Source: Flavobacterium hercynium (lineage in GTDB: Bacteria; Bacteroidota; Bacteroidia; Flavobacteriales; Flavobacteriaceae). From it: 64,000 bases of DNA. The stretch is taken from positions 176,842 to 240,841 of the forward strand of contig NZ_MUGW01000026.1 in NCBI RefSeq assembly GCF_002217285.1, given 5' to 3'. Each line of letters begins with the position of its first letter. The stretch's first letter is position 1. Below, one piece after another: positions 36,218 to 45,165 of this stretch. Below the pieces are notes generated by a model. The model searched no databases. It saw only the letters and a list, made by a program, of their open reading frames with translations, and was not told where the DNA came from. Both the position numbers and the translations under genes were made by a program.

Positions 36218-38347
36218 ATGATAAGAGTCGAAATAAATAGCTGTAGTCTTAGTAATAAATTGAGATTACGTATTGCAGTATTTTTAATGCTGATCGGAAT
36301 AGTAATTCCTGCACATGCACAATTAAGCGGCAATCCTCTTTTTACAGGAGCCGATCCTGAAATTCATTACTTTAACAATAAGTATTATATCTATACTACG
36401 GCTATTTACGGGACGCAGTTTCATGCTTATTCTTCAAATGATTTGACCAACTGGCATGATGAAGGATTAATTTTTGATCTTTTTCCCGATAGTCCCTGGG
36501 CGCAATACAATGGTTGGGCTCCCGCAGTCGTTTTTCGAAATAACAAATATTACTTTTACTATACTGCCGAAACCAAAATAGGTTTGGCAGTTGGTAATAC
36601 ACCCATTGGTCCTTTTACAGATATTGGCGCACCGCTTATTGCAACCGATCCTTACACCGATGATATCATAGATGCCAATGTTTTTATCGATGATGACGGA
36701 CAAGCTTATATTTATTACGGAGGATCAGGCAAAAGCAGAATGGTTGTTCGCAAATTAAATGCAGACATGATTTCTCTGGCAACCGGACCTACTGATATAA
36801 CACCTCAAAATTATACTGAAGGACCTTATATGGTAAAGAGAAAAGGAATTTACTACATGATGTATTCAAACGGTGCTTGGTTTAATGATTCTTATAATGT
36901 ACAATATTCTACATCTAATTCTCCTATGGGACCTTGGACTTACAGAGGCAAAGTACTAAGTTCAAATGCAGAAGATAAAGGCCCTGGTCATCATGGAGTG
37001 CTAAAAATAGGAAACTGCGATGAATATTATATGGTGTACCATCGTTACGAAAATGGCACTTCGGGAGAAAGGAAAATTGCAATAGACAGAATGTATTTCA
37101 ACTCCAATGATCTCATAGAACCTGTTAATATGACCAATTATGGTGTTGCACCAAGAGTACCGGATCAATCTTGCCCTACACAAAACATTACTTCCGGAGG
37201 TATTTATAAACTAACGCACAAAGGAACCAATCAATGTCTTGATGTAGTTAATAATGCAAGCCAGTCAGGAATAAACGTGCAGCAAAGTACAGACAATGGC
37301 AATGATGCGCAACGCTGGGTTATTACGCTTGAAGCTGATGGTTATTATAAACTAACGCACAAAGGAACTAATCAATGTTTAGATGTTGCGAACAATAGTA
37401 ATCAGCCTGGAGCCAATGTACAGCAATGGGTTGACAATAATAACGATGCCCAACGCTGGAAAATCGAATTGATGTCAGATGGTTATTGCAAGCTTACCCA
37501 CAAGGGAACAAATCAATGTTTAGATGTAAAAGACAACAGTAATCAGTCTGGTGCTAACGTACAGCAATGGACAGATCTTGGTACAGATGCGCAACGATGG
37601 AAACTGGATTTAATTGAAGTTCCAATTGTTTCCGGAGGAGTTTATAAGTTAACCCATAAAGGAACAAACCAATGTCTGGACGTAAGCGACGGAAGCACCC
37701 AGCAAGGGGCAAATGTACAGCAATATACAGGCAATGATACTGACGCTCAGCGTTGGGTTATTACAAAAGAATCCGATGGTTTTTATAAATTAACGCATAA
37801 AGGAACCAACCAATGTTTAGATGTTGATAACAATAGTAGCCAGCCGGGAGCTAATGTACAGCAATGGTCAGATCTTGGCACCGATGCGCAGCGTTGGAAA
37901 ATCGAACTGATGAGTGATGGTTATTTTAAACTAACACACAAAGGAACCAATCAATGTCTGGATGTAGCAAATAACTCAGCTGAACCAGGAACAAATGTAC
38001 ACCAATGGACAGATAATAATAACGATGCACAACGCTGGAAACTTGATTTGATAAAACCTGTAACTCCTTCAAGTACAGCAAAGTCATCAAAATCTATAGT
38101 AGGAAATCAAGATGAAGCTTTAGCAAACACGGTTACTATTTATCCAAATCCGGTAAAAAACAGACTTTTCATTAATTCTGAAATCAAAGACATGAAGATT
38201 AGTATTTTTTCTCAAACAGGAAGTTTGGTAAAAGTACAGCGAAATATAGATAATAGTGTAGACGTATCAGGTCTTACATCAGGAATTTACTTTGCGGTAT
38301 TTGAAAAAGACAACACCAAAATCACAAAACAATTTATAAAAGAATAA
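36218..38347 (+). CDS. GH43 with two ricin-type lectin domains and T9SS tail
   Basis: A 709-residue modular secreted enzyme. Signal peptide 1-35; GH43 propeller about 36-318 with D46 (GADPE), D152 (IDANVF) and E201 (YTEGPY); six ricin/CBM13-type repeats about 328-615, each with KLTHKGTNQCLDV and DAQRW; then a linker and a C-terminal T9SS type A sorting domain (about 635-709, opening YPNPVKNRLF). The six repeats fall into two groups of three, so two beta-trefoils. It would be released or attached at the cell surface by type IX secretion and bind its target glycan. A terminator lies directly downstream. Confidence 0.93.
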   Translation: MIRVEINSCSLSNKLRLRIAVFLMLIGIVIPAHAQLSGNPLFTGADPEIHYFNNKYYIYTTAIYGTQFHAYSSNDLTNWHDEGLIFDLFPDSPWAQYNGWAPAVVFRNNKYYFYYTAETKIGLAVGNTPIGPFTDIGAPLIATDPYTDDIIDANVFIDDDGQAYIYYGGSGKSRMVVRKLNADMISLATGPTDITPQNYTEGPYMVKRKGIYYMMYSNGAWFNDSYNVQYSTSNSPMGPWTYRGKVLSSNAEDKGPGHHGVLKIGNCDEYYMVYHRYENGTSGERKIAIDRMYFNSNDLIEPVNMTNYGVAPRVPDQSCPTQNITSGGIYKLTHKGTNQCLDVVNNASQSGINVQQSTDNGNDAQRWVITLEADGYYKLTHKGTNQCLDVANNSNQPGANVQQWVDNNNDAQRWKIELMSDGYCKLTHKGTNQCLDVKDNSNQSGANVQQWTDLGTDAQRWKLDLIEVPIVSGGVYKLTHKGTNQCLDVSDGSTQQGANVQQYTGNDTDAQRWVITKESDGFYKLTHKGTNQCLDVDNNSSQPGANVQQWSDLGTDAQRWKIELMSDGYFKLTHKGTNQCLDVANNSAEPGTNVHQWTDNNNDAQRWKLDLIKPVTPSSTAKSSKSIVGNQDEALANTVTIYPNPVKNRLFINSEIKDMKISIFSQTGSLVKVQRNIDNSVDVSGLTSGIYFAVFEKDNTKITKQFIKE
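37205..38055 (+). repeat. Six in-frame 141-nt repeats encoding ricin-type modules
   Basis: Repeat starts (codon for the Lys of KLTH) are at 37208, 37349, 37490, 37646, 37787 and 37928. The spacing is 141, 141, 156, 141 and 141 nt: five of the units are 47 codons, with one 15-nt linker between the third and fourth. The DNA copies are similar but not identical, so the array is partly diverged. Confidence 0.95.
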
Positions 38348-38363
38348 GAGCAGCATAAAAATT

Positions 38364-38400
38364 ACATACTTACCTTAGATATTGGGTAAGTATGTTTTTA
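38364..38400 (+). terminator. Terminator between GH43/ricin and GH31/PA14 genes
   Basis: A perfect 11-bp stem ACATACTTACC/GGTAAGTATGT (38364-38374, 38385-38395), followed by TTTTTA. It lies 22 nt before the GH31 start, so the GH31 gene depends on read-through or a promoter hidden here. Confidence 0.85.
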
Positions 38401-38421
38401 AGATTAATTTTAAAATACAAT

Positions 38422-41400
38422 ATGAAAACAAAACAATTTTTAGTCGCAATCCTTTGCCTTACTTTCGGAGCTTTAGCAGCTCAGGAATATAAGTCAGAAG
38501 CCAATTCAAAGGCAGTTGTGGTATCAGGCAATGCTCGATTTACAGTACTTTCTCCGCGTGTAATTCGTATGGAATGGAGTTCAGATGGTAAGTTTACAGA
38601 CAATGCTTCACTGACATTTGTAAACCGAAACCTTCCTGTACCATCGTTTACCAAAAAAGAAAACAATGGTATACTGCAAATTGCAACCGATGTAGTAAAA
38701 CTTAAATATAAAAAAGAATCAGGTAATTTTAATGACAAAAATTTAAGTGTAGAGTTCATCGTAAATGGTAAACCAACAACATGGAAACCGGGTTTAGCGA
38801 ATACTAAAAACTTGTTAGGAACTACACGCACCTTAGATGGAGTCGACGGCCCTGCTAAGGAACTGGAAAAAGGAATCATCTCCCGTGATGGCTGGTATTT
38901 AATAGACGACAGCGAGCGACCTCTTTTTGATAATTCGGAGTGGCCTTGGGTTATGGCGCGTCCGGGAGATAAACCGCAGGATTTATACCTTTTTGCTTAT
39001 GATTCTGATTATAAAGCGGCTTTAAAAGATTATACAGATATTGCAGGAAAGATAGCCATGCCTCCGAGATTTGCTTTTGGTGCCTGGTGGTCACGCTACA
39101 GAGAATACTCTGATACTGAATTTCGTGATCTTGTGGGGGAATTCAAAATGCACGATGTGCCTTTGGATGTATTTGTAATTGACATGGACTGGCATGTAAA
39201 ATCATTGCCTGAATTTTTTAAAAACGGACAAAGACAAAGAGATCAGGCGGGAGAAGATGCCGGATGGACTGGTTTTACATGGAATAAAAATTTGTTTCCC
39301 TCACCGGAAAAATTCTTAAAATGGACAAATGAACAGCACCTTAAAACGTGTTTAAATCTTCATCCTGCTTCAGGAATACAACCATTTGAAGAAGTATATC
39401 CGGAAATGGCAAAAGCAATGGGAATTGATCCTGCAACAAAAAAATATGTACCTTTTGATATAACCGATAAAAAATTTGCAACAAACTACATGAACCTTGT
39501 GTTGCATCCTATAGAAAAAGCAGGTGTAGATTTTTGGTGGCTGGACTGGCAACAATGGGGAAGTACGAATATTCCGGGAGTAAATCCAACCATTTACTTA
39601 AATTATGTGCATTACAGCGATATGGAACGTCAAAATAAAGTACGACCACTTATTTTTCACCGTTGGGGAGGACTCGGAAATCACAGGTATCAAATCGGAT
39701 TTTCGGGAGATACACATGTCACTTGGGAATCACTCAATTATCAGCCTTATTTTACGTCCACTGCTGCAAACGTAGGATTCGGATATTGGAGTCATGACAT
39801 TGGAGGGCACCAGGGCGATGCAGGAACAGCTGAATTGTACACAAGATGGATTCAATGGGGTGTTTTTAGTCCGATATTTAGAACGCATGCTACCGCTTCA
39901 CCACAGCACGAAAGACGAATTTGGGCGTATCCGCTCGACAATTTTTTAATCATGCGAGAAGCATACCAAACGAGATATGCTTTGATCCCTTATTTGTATA
40001 ATGAAGCACGTAATACGTATGAAACCGGTGTTTCTACAGTTCATCCTATGTATTATGATTACCCAAAAGATGAAAATGCGTATGCTATGCCAAACCAATA
40101 CATGTTTGGACGAGATATGATTGTGCATCCCATTACGAAACCAATCGATAAAGAAAGTATCTTTTTATCACACGAAACCTGGTTACCGGAAGGGAAATGG
40201 TTCGAAACCAGTACCGGAAGTATCATAAATGGCGGTAAAAAAGTTGTAATGCCTTTTACTTTTGGTGATATTCCTGTTTTTGTAAAAGAAGGCGCTATCA
40301 TTCCGATGCAGTCAAAAGTAGAAAGAACAGACGAGAAACCACTGAACCCGCTAATTCTTTCTTTTTATCCTGGGAAAAAAGGAACTCTGAAATTGTATGA
40401 AGACGAAGGAAATAATAACAATTTCAAGAAGAATGCTTTTACCTACACACCTGTAACTTCAGAACAAACAGGGAATAAAATGAATATTGTAATAGCACCT
40501 GCAGAAGGCTCTTTTACAGGAATGCTAACTTCAAGAGGTTATGAACTTCGTTTTCCTTGTTCATTTCCTCCAACAGCGGTTTCAGTAAACGGGCAGAAAA
40601 TTCCATACAGCGAAGAAGATAAAGCAGGAAGCTGGACATACAAAGGAAATGATTTTGAAACAAGAGTTTACTTATCAGAAATGCCAACCAACACAAAAGT
40701 TGCTGTTGAGTTGCAATTTCCGGATTACGATCAGCAGCTTCTTTCAGGTAAAAAAGGACAAATTAAATACTTGAAAAATTTTGAAACATTCCGACTTTTA
40801 AACGATTGGAATGACGGATTAAACAGTCCATTTGAAATAATGTCTCTGACGCAGTTTGGTCAAAACATCGAATATAATATTGCAGCTATTAAAAAAGAGG
40901 TTGATGGATTCTCTAATCGATGGAATGCAGCATTATTAACGATTCAATCTGCCAGTGAAACCAATAAAGTGTACAAGCCTTACTATGAATTTCTTAAAAT
41001 GTTTGGAAAAATTGCAGAAAGACCTGAATTTGCTAAAGATCAGGAAGTAGAATCTACAACAAAAACAAAGGTAGAGTTCATTCAGAAAGGCACTGACAAA
41101 ATCTATTACACCACAGATGGTTCTGTACCAACGCGCAGTTCACAGCTTTACACAAAAGCATTTGAAGTCGCAGTACCGGCACGTGTAAATGCGATAGCCT
41201 GCCCTGCGGGAGATGGTTCTTGCAGCTCTGTGATCTCCAAGATATTTTACAATAAGAAAACGGGATTAAATTATAATCTGTACAAAGGCAAATGGAGTAA
41301 AATTCCTGATTTTAGCAAACTTACACCAGTTGAGAAAGGATATGCACCTGATTTTGATTTGAATAAAATCAAACATGACAGCAACAATTACGGATTGCTT

Positions 41401-41667
41401 TATAACGGGTACATCAACATTCCAGAAGATGGAAAATATACTTTTTACCTAGCTTCAGACGATGGCAGTAAACTTTACATCAATGACAAACTAGTTATCG
41501 ATAATGATGGTTTACATGGTTTTGATGAGAAGAAATCTGAAATAATTTTAAAGAAAGGACTTTTACCAATTCGTTTAGAATATTTTCAGGAGAACTATGG
41601 CGAAGGACTTTCGGTTGAGTTTTCATCAGAGAAAATGATCAGAACAAGTCTTTTTCCTTCGATTTAA
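38422..41667 (+). CDS. GH31 alpha-glycosidase with C-terminal PA14 module
   Basis: A 1081-residue exported multidomain enzyme. I chose the ATG at 38422 (MKTKQFLVAILCLTFGALAA) because the upstream in-frame ATG at 38392 lies in the arm of a terminator. GH31 barrel: nucleophile D375 in FWWLDWQQW, probable acid/base D430 in GFSGDTHVTW. A DUF5110-like beta-domain is at about 620-720. A short chitobiase C-terminal-like module (YTTDGSVPTRSSQLY, about 895) follows, then a PA14 domain in the last 135 residues (YTFYLASDDGSKLYINDKLV). The W-D-W-Q-Q-W nucleophile context differs from the first GH31, so a different specificity is likely. Confidence 0.9.
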   Translation: MKTKQFLVAILCLTFGALAAQEYKSEANSKAVVVSGNARFTVLSPRVIRMEWSSDGKFTDNASLTFVNRNLPVPSFTKKENNGILQIATDVVKLKYKKESGNFNDKNLSVEFIVNGKPTTWKPGLANTKNLLGTTRTLDGVDGPAKELEKGIISRDGWYLIDDSERPLFDNSEWPWVMARPGDKPQDLYLFAYDSDYKAALKDYTDIAGKIAMPPRFAFGAWWSRYREYSDTEFRDLVGEFKMHDVPLDVFVIDMDWHVKSLPEFFKNGQRQRDQAGEDAGWTGFTWNKNLFPSPEKFLKWTNEQHLKTCLNLHPASGIQPFEEVYPEMAKAMGIDPATKKYVPFDITDKKFATNYMNLVLHPIEKAGVDFWWLDWQQWGSTNIPGVNPTIYLNYVHYSDMERQNKVRPLIFHRWGGLGNHRYQIGFSGDTHVTWESLNYQPYFTSTAANVGFGYWSHDIGGHQGDAGTAELYTRWIQWGVFSPIFRTHATASPQHERRIWAYPLDNFLIMREAYQTRYALIPYLYNEARNTYETGVSTVHPMYYDYPKDENAYAMPNQYMFGRDMIVHPITKPIDKESIFLSHETWLPEGKWFETSTGSIINGGKKVVMPFTFGDIPVFVKEGAIIPMQSKVERTDEKPLNPLILSFYPGKKGTLKLYEDEGNNNNFKKNAFTYTPVTSEQTGNKMNIVIAPAEGSFTGMLTSRGYELRFPCSFPPTAVSVNGQKIPYSEEDKAGSWTYKGNDFETRVYLSEMPTNTKVAVELQFPDYDQQLLSGKKGQIKYLKNFETFRLLNDWNDGLNSPFEIMSLTQFGQNIEYNIAAIKKEVDGFSNRWNAALLTIQSASETNKVYKPYYEFLKMFGKIAERPEFAKDQEVESTTKTKVEFIQKGTDKIYYTTDGSVPTRSSQLYTKAFEVAVPARVNAIACPAGDGSCSSVISKIFYNKKTGLNYNLYKGKWSKIPDFSKLTPVEKGYAPDFDLNKIKHDSNNYGLLYNGYINIPEDGKYTFYLASDDGSKLYINDKLVIDNDGLHGFDEKKSEIILKKGLLPIRLEYFQENYGEGLSVEFSSEKMIRTSLFPSI

Positions 41668-41720
41668 TCTGAAGACAGATTAGCCACAACGATTTATAAT
41701 TTTTTACATAAATTTACTGT

Positions 41721-41770
41721 ATGAACCTGATTTTTAAACTAAAATTGAAAGTCAGGTTCATTTTTATTTT
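41721..41770 (+). terminator. Terminator between GH31/PA14 and DUF1080 genes
   Basis: A perfect 10-bp stem ATGAACCTGA/TCAGGTTCAT (41721-41730, 41752-41761) with a 21-nt loop, followed by a T-rich tract. The first in-frame ATG of the next frame lies inside this stem. Confidence 0.75.
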
Positions 41771-41789
41771 AACCTTAAAAATACAACAG

Positions 41790-42473
41790 ATGACCAAAGT
41801 TATAACAGCGATATTGATTTTATCTTTTACTCAAATAATAAATGCGCAGAAAGATTTTAAAGCGCTTTTTGATGGCAAAACAACAAAGGGCTGGCATACC
41901 TACGGGAAAAACAACGCCGGAGCTGGTTGGAAAGCGGAAAAAGGTGTTTTGTATTTTGATCCCGAAGCAGCTAAAAATGGGCAAGGAGGAGATTTAGTGA
42001 CGGATGCACCATTTGAAAATTTCCATTTAAAATTAGATTGGAAAATCTCCGAAAATGGTAATAGCGGTATTATTTTTTATGTAAATGAAGATCCTCAAAA
42101 ATATGAAAACACATACAATACAGGTTTAGAAATGCAGGTTCTGGACAATGAAGGACATCCTGACGGAAAAATAACAAAACACCGTGCAGGCGATTTATAC
42201 GATTTGATTCAAAGTAAATCAGAACCGGTGAAAAAAGTCGGAGAATGGAATACAGCAGAAATCATAAGCGTGAAAGGTAAATTAACCTTTATTTTAAATG
42301 GAGTTGTCGTTGTAGAAACAACACTTTGGGATGATAATTTTAATACATTAATAGCTCAAAGTAAGTTTGCCAACTGGCCAGGTTTTGGAACATTCAAAAA
42401 AGGAAAAATAGCGTTACAGGATCACGGAAACAAAGTTTGGTACCGTAATGTTGTGATAAAAGAATTAAAGTAA
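41790..42473 (+). CDS. DUF1080 (3-keto-disaccharide hydrolase-like) exported protein
   Basis: A 227-residue protein of the DUF1080/PF06439 family. I chose the ATG at 41790, which gives a normal signal peptide (MTKVITAILILSFTQIINAQ). The upstream ATG at 41721 lies in a terminator. The jelly-roll domain begins FKALFDGKTTKGWHTYG and contains GNSGIIFYVNED and LEMQVLDNEGHPD, typical of the family. Characterised members include 3-keto-glycoside hydrolases. No sugar 3-oxidase is seen next to it, so here it may simply be a periplasmic glycan-processing protein. It is the last gene of the PUL. Confidence 0.85.
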   Translation: MTKVITAILILSFTQIINAQKDFKALFDGKTTKGWHTYGKNNAGAGWKAEKGVLYFDPEAAKNGQGGDLVTDAPFENFHLKLDWKISENGNSGIIFYVNEDPQKYENTYNTGLEMQVLDNEGHPDGKITKHRAGDLYDLIQSKSEPVKKVGEWNTAEIISVKGKLTFILNGVVVVETTLWDDNFNTLIAQSKFANWPGFGTFKKGKIALQDHGNKVWYRNVVIKELK

Positions 42474-42606
42474 AAGAAAATAAAACAGATTAGTCTGTTA
42501 TAGATTTTCAAAATAAGGCACTTTGGGCTACAAGAATAGTCGATTTGAACCCAAACAAGCTGTGATTTGTCCGCAACTTTGTAACTGAATTTAAAATTTA
42601 GAAACA

Positions 42607-43506
42607 ATGAAAGTATTTGTAACGGGAGCAACGGGATTTATTGGATCGGCAGTTGTTAATGAATTAATAGCAAATGGACATCAGGTTTTAGGATTGGCAC
42701 GATCAGAAGCTGCCGCTGAAAAACTTAAGAGTGTTGGGGTAGAACCACTTTACGGTGATTTGACCGATTTAGAAAGTCTTAAAAAAGGAGCGCTAGCAGC
42801 AGATGCCGTTGCTCATTTGGGATTTATTCATGACTTTACCCGTTTCGCAGAAATGTGCGAAGTAGACAGAAAAGCAATTGAAACAGTCGGTTCAGTATTA
42901 ATTGGAACTGAAAAACCTTTTATCGTTACTTCTGGAACAGGAATTTTGAGAAAGCAAGGAATTGCTTTAGAAAGTGACGTAGTAGTTGAAACACCAAATC
43001 CGCGTACCGCGACAGAATTAGCGGTCAATGCACTTGCTGCAAAAGGAATTCGTGCTTCAGTAGTTCGTTTTCCGCCGTCTGTTCACGGTGATGGAGATAT
43101 AGGTGGGTTTGTACCAATTTTAATCAGAATAGCAAAAGAAAAAGGCATTGTGGCTGTGATTAATGAAGGAATGAATGTCTGGCCTGCAATTCACCGCTTA
43201 GATGCTGCCAGAGTATTTCGTCTGGCAATAGAAAAAAATCCTGAACCAGGTACACGTTATCATGCAGTAGCAGAGCAGGGTGTTAAAATGGATGCCATTG
43301 CGGGGGCTATTTCAGATCATTTAAAATTGCCATTTAAACGCATTAAAGAAGAGGAAGCAGCAGCTTATTTTACATGGTTTACTCATTTTGCAATGTTTGA
43401 TAATCCTTCTTCCGGCGCCTGGACGCAGCAAGAACTAAATTGGAAACCACAACATCCTGAGCTACTTGAGGATCTAGAGGGCAATGTTTATTTCAAAGAA
43501 GACTAA
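42607..43506 (+). CDS. NAD-dependent epimerase/SDR-type oxidoreductase
   Basis: A 299-residue cytoplasmic Rossmann-fold protein of the extended or atypical SDR group. The nucleotide-binding motif is GATGFIG (residues 7-13). An active-site Ser/Thr region reads FIVTSGTG, but a clear YxxxK follows only weakly, as in atypical SDRs. It is followed 48 nt later by an AraC-type regulator on the same strand. Similar genes are often induced by AraC regulators under redox or aldehyde stress. Substrate unknown. Confidence 0.85.
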   Translation: MKVFVTGATGFIGSAVVNELIANGHQVLGLARSEAAAEKLKSVGVEPLYGDLTDLESLKKGALAADAVAHLGFIHDFTRFAEMCEVDRKAIETVGSVLIGTEKPFIVTSGTGILRKQGIALESDVVVETPNPRTATELAVNALAAKGIRASVVRFPPSVHGDGDIGGFVPILIRIAKEKGIVAVINEGMNVWPAIHRLDAARVFRLAIEKNPEPGTRYHAVAEQGVKMDAIAGAISDHLKLPFKRIKEEEAAAYFTWFTHFAMFDNPSSGAWTQQELNWKPQHPELLEDLEGNVYFKED

Positions 43507-43554
43507 AGACAATATTTATAAAACAGTATATTTAATCTTCAAAAACTACAGCAA

Positions 43555-44472
43555 ATGGCAGTACAGTTTATTAAAACCATTACAGAATTTCACGAGTTGC
43601 GTGGTTTGCCAAAACCAAAGCATCCGCTGATTAGCCTCATCAATTTTGCAGATGTTAAATATAGTTCACCACAACAACATGATATCCAGTTGTCATTTTC
43701 ATTTTACACCATTTCTGTCAAGAAAGGAATGGATCATAAATACAAATATGGTGAACAGGAATACGAATTTGACTTTAATAATGGTACCGTGTTTTTTATG
43801 GCTCCCAATCAGGTGCTCAAAGTTAAAGCTCCTGTAAATGGGGTACGTCCATCGGGCTGGATGCTCATGATACATCCTGATTTTATTTGGAATACGTCTT
43901 TAGCTACTACCATACATCAGAATGATTTTTTTGAATATTCGGTTAATGAAGCCTTGTTTTTATCTGAAGATGAAGAGCAAAATATGATTTTATTGCTTCA
44001 AAATATCAAAAAGGAATATGAAGCAGCGATCGATCAGTTCAGCCAGAATATCATTATTTCTCAAATAGAAACATTACTGAACTATTCACAACGCTATTAC
44101 CAAAGACAGTTTATTACCCGCAAAAAAGTAAATCATACGATTTTGAGTCAAATAGACCAGCTTTTGAATCAACGGATTCATTCTGCTGAATTAGCAGAAA
44201 AAGGCAGTATCACAGTACAATTTTTATGCGATGAACTTCATATTTCGCCCAGCTATCTAAGAAGTTTATTGAAAAATCTAATCGGTAAAACGCCTCAGGA
44301 ATACATTCACAGTAAACTGATAGAAAAAGCAAAAGAAAAACTGAGCACCACCACTTTATCTGTGGGTGAAATTGCGTATGAACTCGGTTTTGAGTTTCCG
44401 CAGTCTTTCAGCAAACTATTTAAAAAATATACCAAACAAACCCCAATGGAGTTTCGGGCGGGGTTTAATTAG
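43555..44472 (+). CDS. AraC-family transcriptional regulator, first copy
   Basis: A 305-residue regulator with an N-terminal cupin-like sensing region (about 1-190) and a C-terminal double HTH (about 205-303: HISPSYLRSLLKNLIGKTPQEYIHSKLIEKA and ELGFEFPQSFSKLFKKY). It is clearly related to the two AraC proteins at 47184 and 50262 (shared HPLIS, FFEYSVNEALFLSE/FFSYxxxEALHLSE, RQFITR, GKTPQEYI/GKSAQEYI), but is the most divergent of the three. It probably controls the SDR gene it follows. Confidence 0.92.
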   Translation: MAVQFIKTITEFHELRGLPKPKHPLISLINFADVKYSSPQQHDIQLSFSFYTISVKKGMDHKYKYGEQEYEFDFNNGTVFFMAPNQVLKVKAPVNGVRPSGWMLMIHPDFIWNTSLATTIHQNDFFEYSVNEALFLSEDEEQNMILLLQNIKKEYEAAIDQFSQNIIISQIETLLNYSQRYYQRQFITRKKVNHTILSQIDQLLNQRIHSAELAEKGSITVQFLCDELHISPSYLRSLLKNLIGKTPQEYIHSKLIEKAKEKLSTTTLSVGEIAYELGFEFPQSFSKLFKKYTKQTPMEFRAGFN

Positions 44473-44501
44473 AGTGTCTAATATTATAATAATTCCAAAA
44501 A

Positions 44502-44539
44502 CAAAAGGCAATCCTATTTATAAGTAGGATTGTCTTTTG
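44502..44539. terminator. Terminator between AraC gene and VOC gene
   Basis: A 15-bp stem with one G-T pair (CAAAAGGCAATCCTA at 44502-44516 with 44525-44539), 8-nt loop. It lies between convergent genes. Confidence 0.75.
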
Positions 44540-44569
44540 CGGTATAATGATTTAAGAATATTCAAACTA

Positions 44570-45109
44570 TTATTTCTTTTGGAAAAATTGTTTTTGAGCA
44601 TTAATAGCTTCATCCAGCGATTTTTGAATATACGAAATGTTTTCTATTGCATCTGGAGCAGACGCTCTTTTTTGAGCCTCATCAGGATTGGTAAAATCAA
44701 ATTCTTCGATACGCTCGTTAATCCACCAAAGATTTCCAAAAGGATCTAAAATTCTGCAAACCTTTTCACCAAACCATAGCTTAGTAATATCTGTTACCGA
44801 TGTTCCTCCAAACGCTAATGCTTTTTCATGCGATTTTTCGATATCTTCTACATATAAATTTAGAAAACCGGGCGTTGGAACCCATCCTTTTCTTGAATCA
44901 AAAAGTAGCAACATGGAATCACCAATTTTTACCACTGCATGGATTACGATACCATTTTCGTTTTTTATCACACTGTTTGGAACTTCTATAGCATTAAATG
45001 CATTCTTAAGAAATTCGATCAATTTTTCCGTAGATTTAGATATAATCCAAGGCGTAACAGTTGAATAGTTTTCCGGAACTGTTTTAATTTTGCTTTTTTT
45101 GTTGTACAT
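44570..45109 (-). CDS. VOC-fold (glyoxalase/PhnB-like) protein
   Basis: A 179-residue cytoplasmic protein with the two-module VOC pattern: TPWIISKSTEKLIEFLKNAFNA at the start, FLNLYVEDIEKSHEKALAFGG in the middle, and LDPFGNLWWINE near residue 135. Members include glyoxalase I, dioxygenases and PhnB-like proteins. The metal ligands are not certain here, so no reaction is assigned. It lies 56 nt after the WYL regulator gene on the same strand, the common pairing of a YafY-type regulator with a PhnB-like protein. Confidence 0.85.
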   Translation of the reverse strand: MYNKKSKIKTVPENYSTVTPWIISKSTEKLIEFLKNAFNAIEVPNSVIKNENGIVIHAVVKIGDSMLLLFDSRKGWVPTPGFLNLYVEDIEKSHEKALAFGGTSVTDITKLWFGEKVCRILDPFGNLWWINERIEEFDFTNPDEAQKRASAPDAIENISYIQKSLDEAINAQKQFFQKK

Positions 45110-45165
45110 AATACTGATTGTTTTGATTATGTAGCAAAATTAATCTGTGTTGTGACAGCCTTATG

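Noticed and set aside
37205..38055. CRISPR-like regular repeats
   Set aside because: The repeats are in-frame protein-coding units of 141 nt without unique spacers.
38392..38421. Upstream in-frame ATG for the GH31/PA14 gene
   Set aside because: The ATG lies in the right arm of a perfect terminator stem, and the 10 extra residues spoil a normal signal peptide. The ATG at 38422 is used.
41721..41789. Upstream in-frame ATG for the DUF1080 gene
   Set aside because: It lies in a terminator stem, and the ATG at 41790 gives a standard signal peptide.
42484..42499. Small stem-loop after the DUF1080 gene
   Set aside because: Only a 6-bp stem without a U-tract; too weak to call a terminator.
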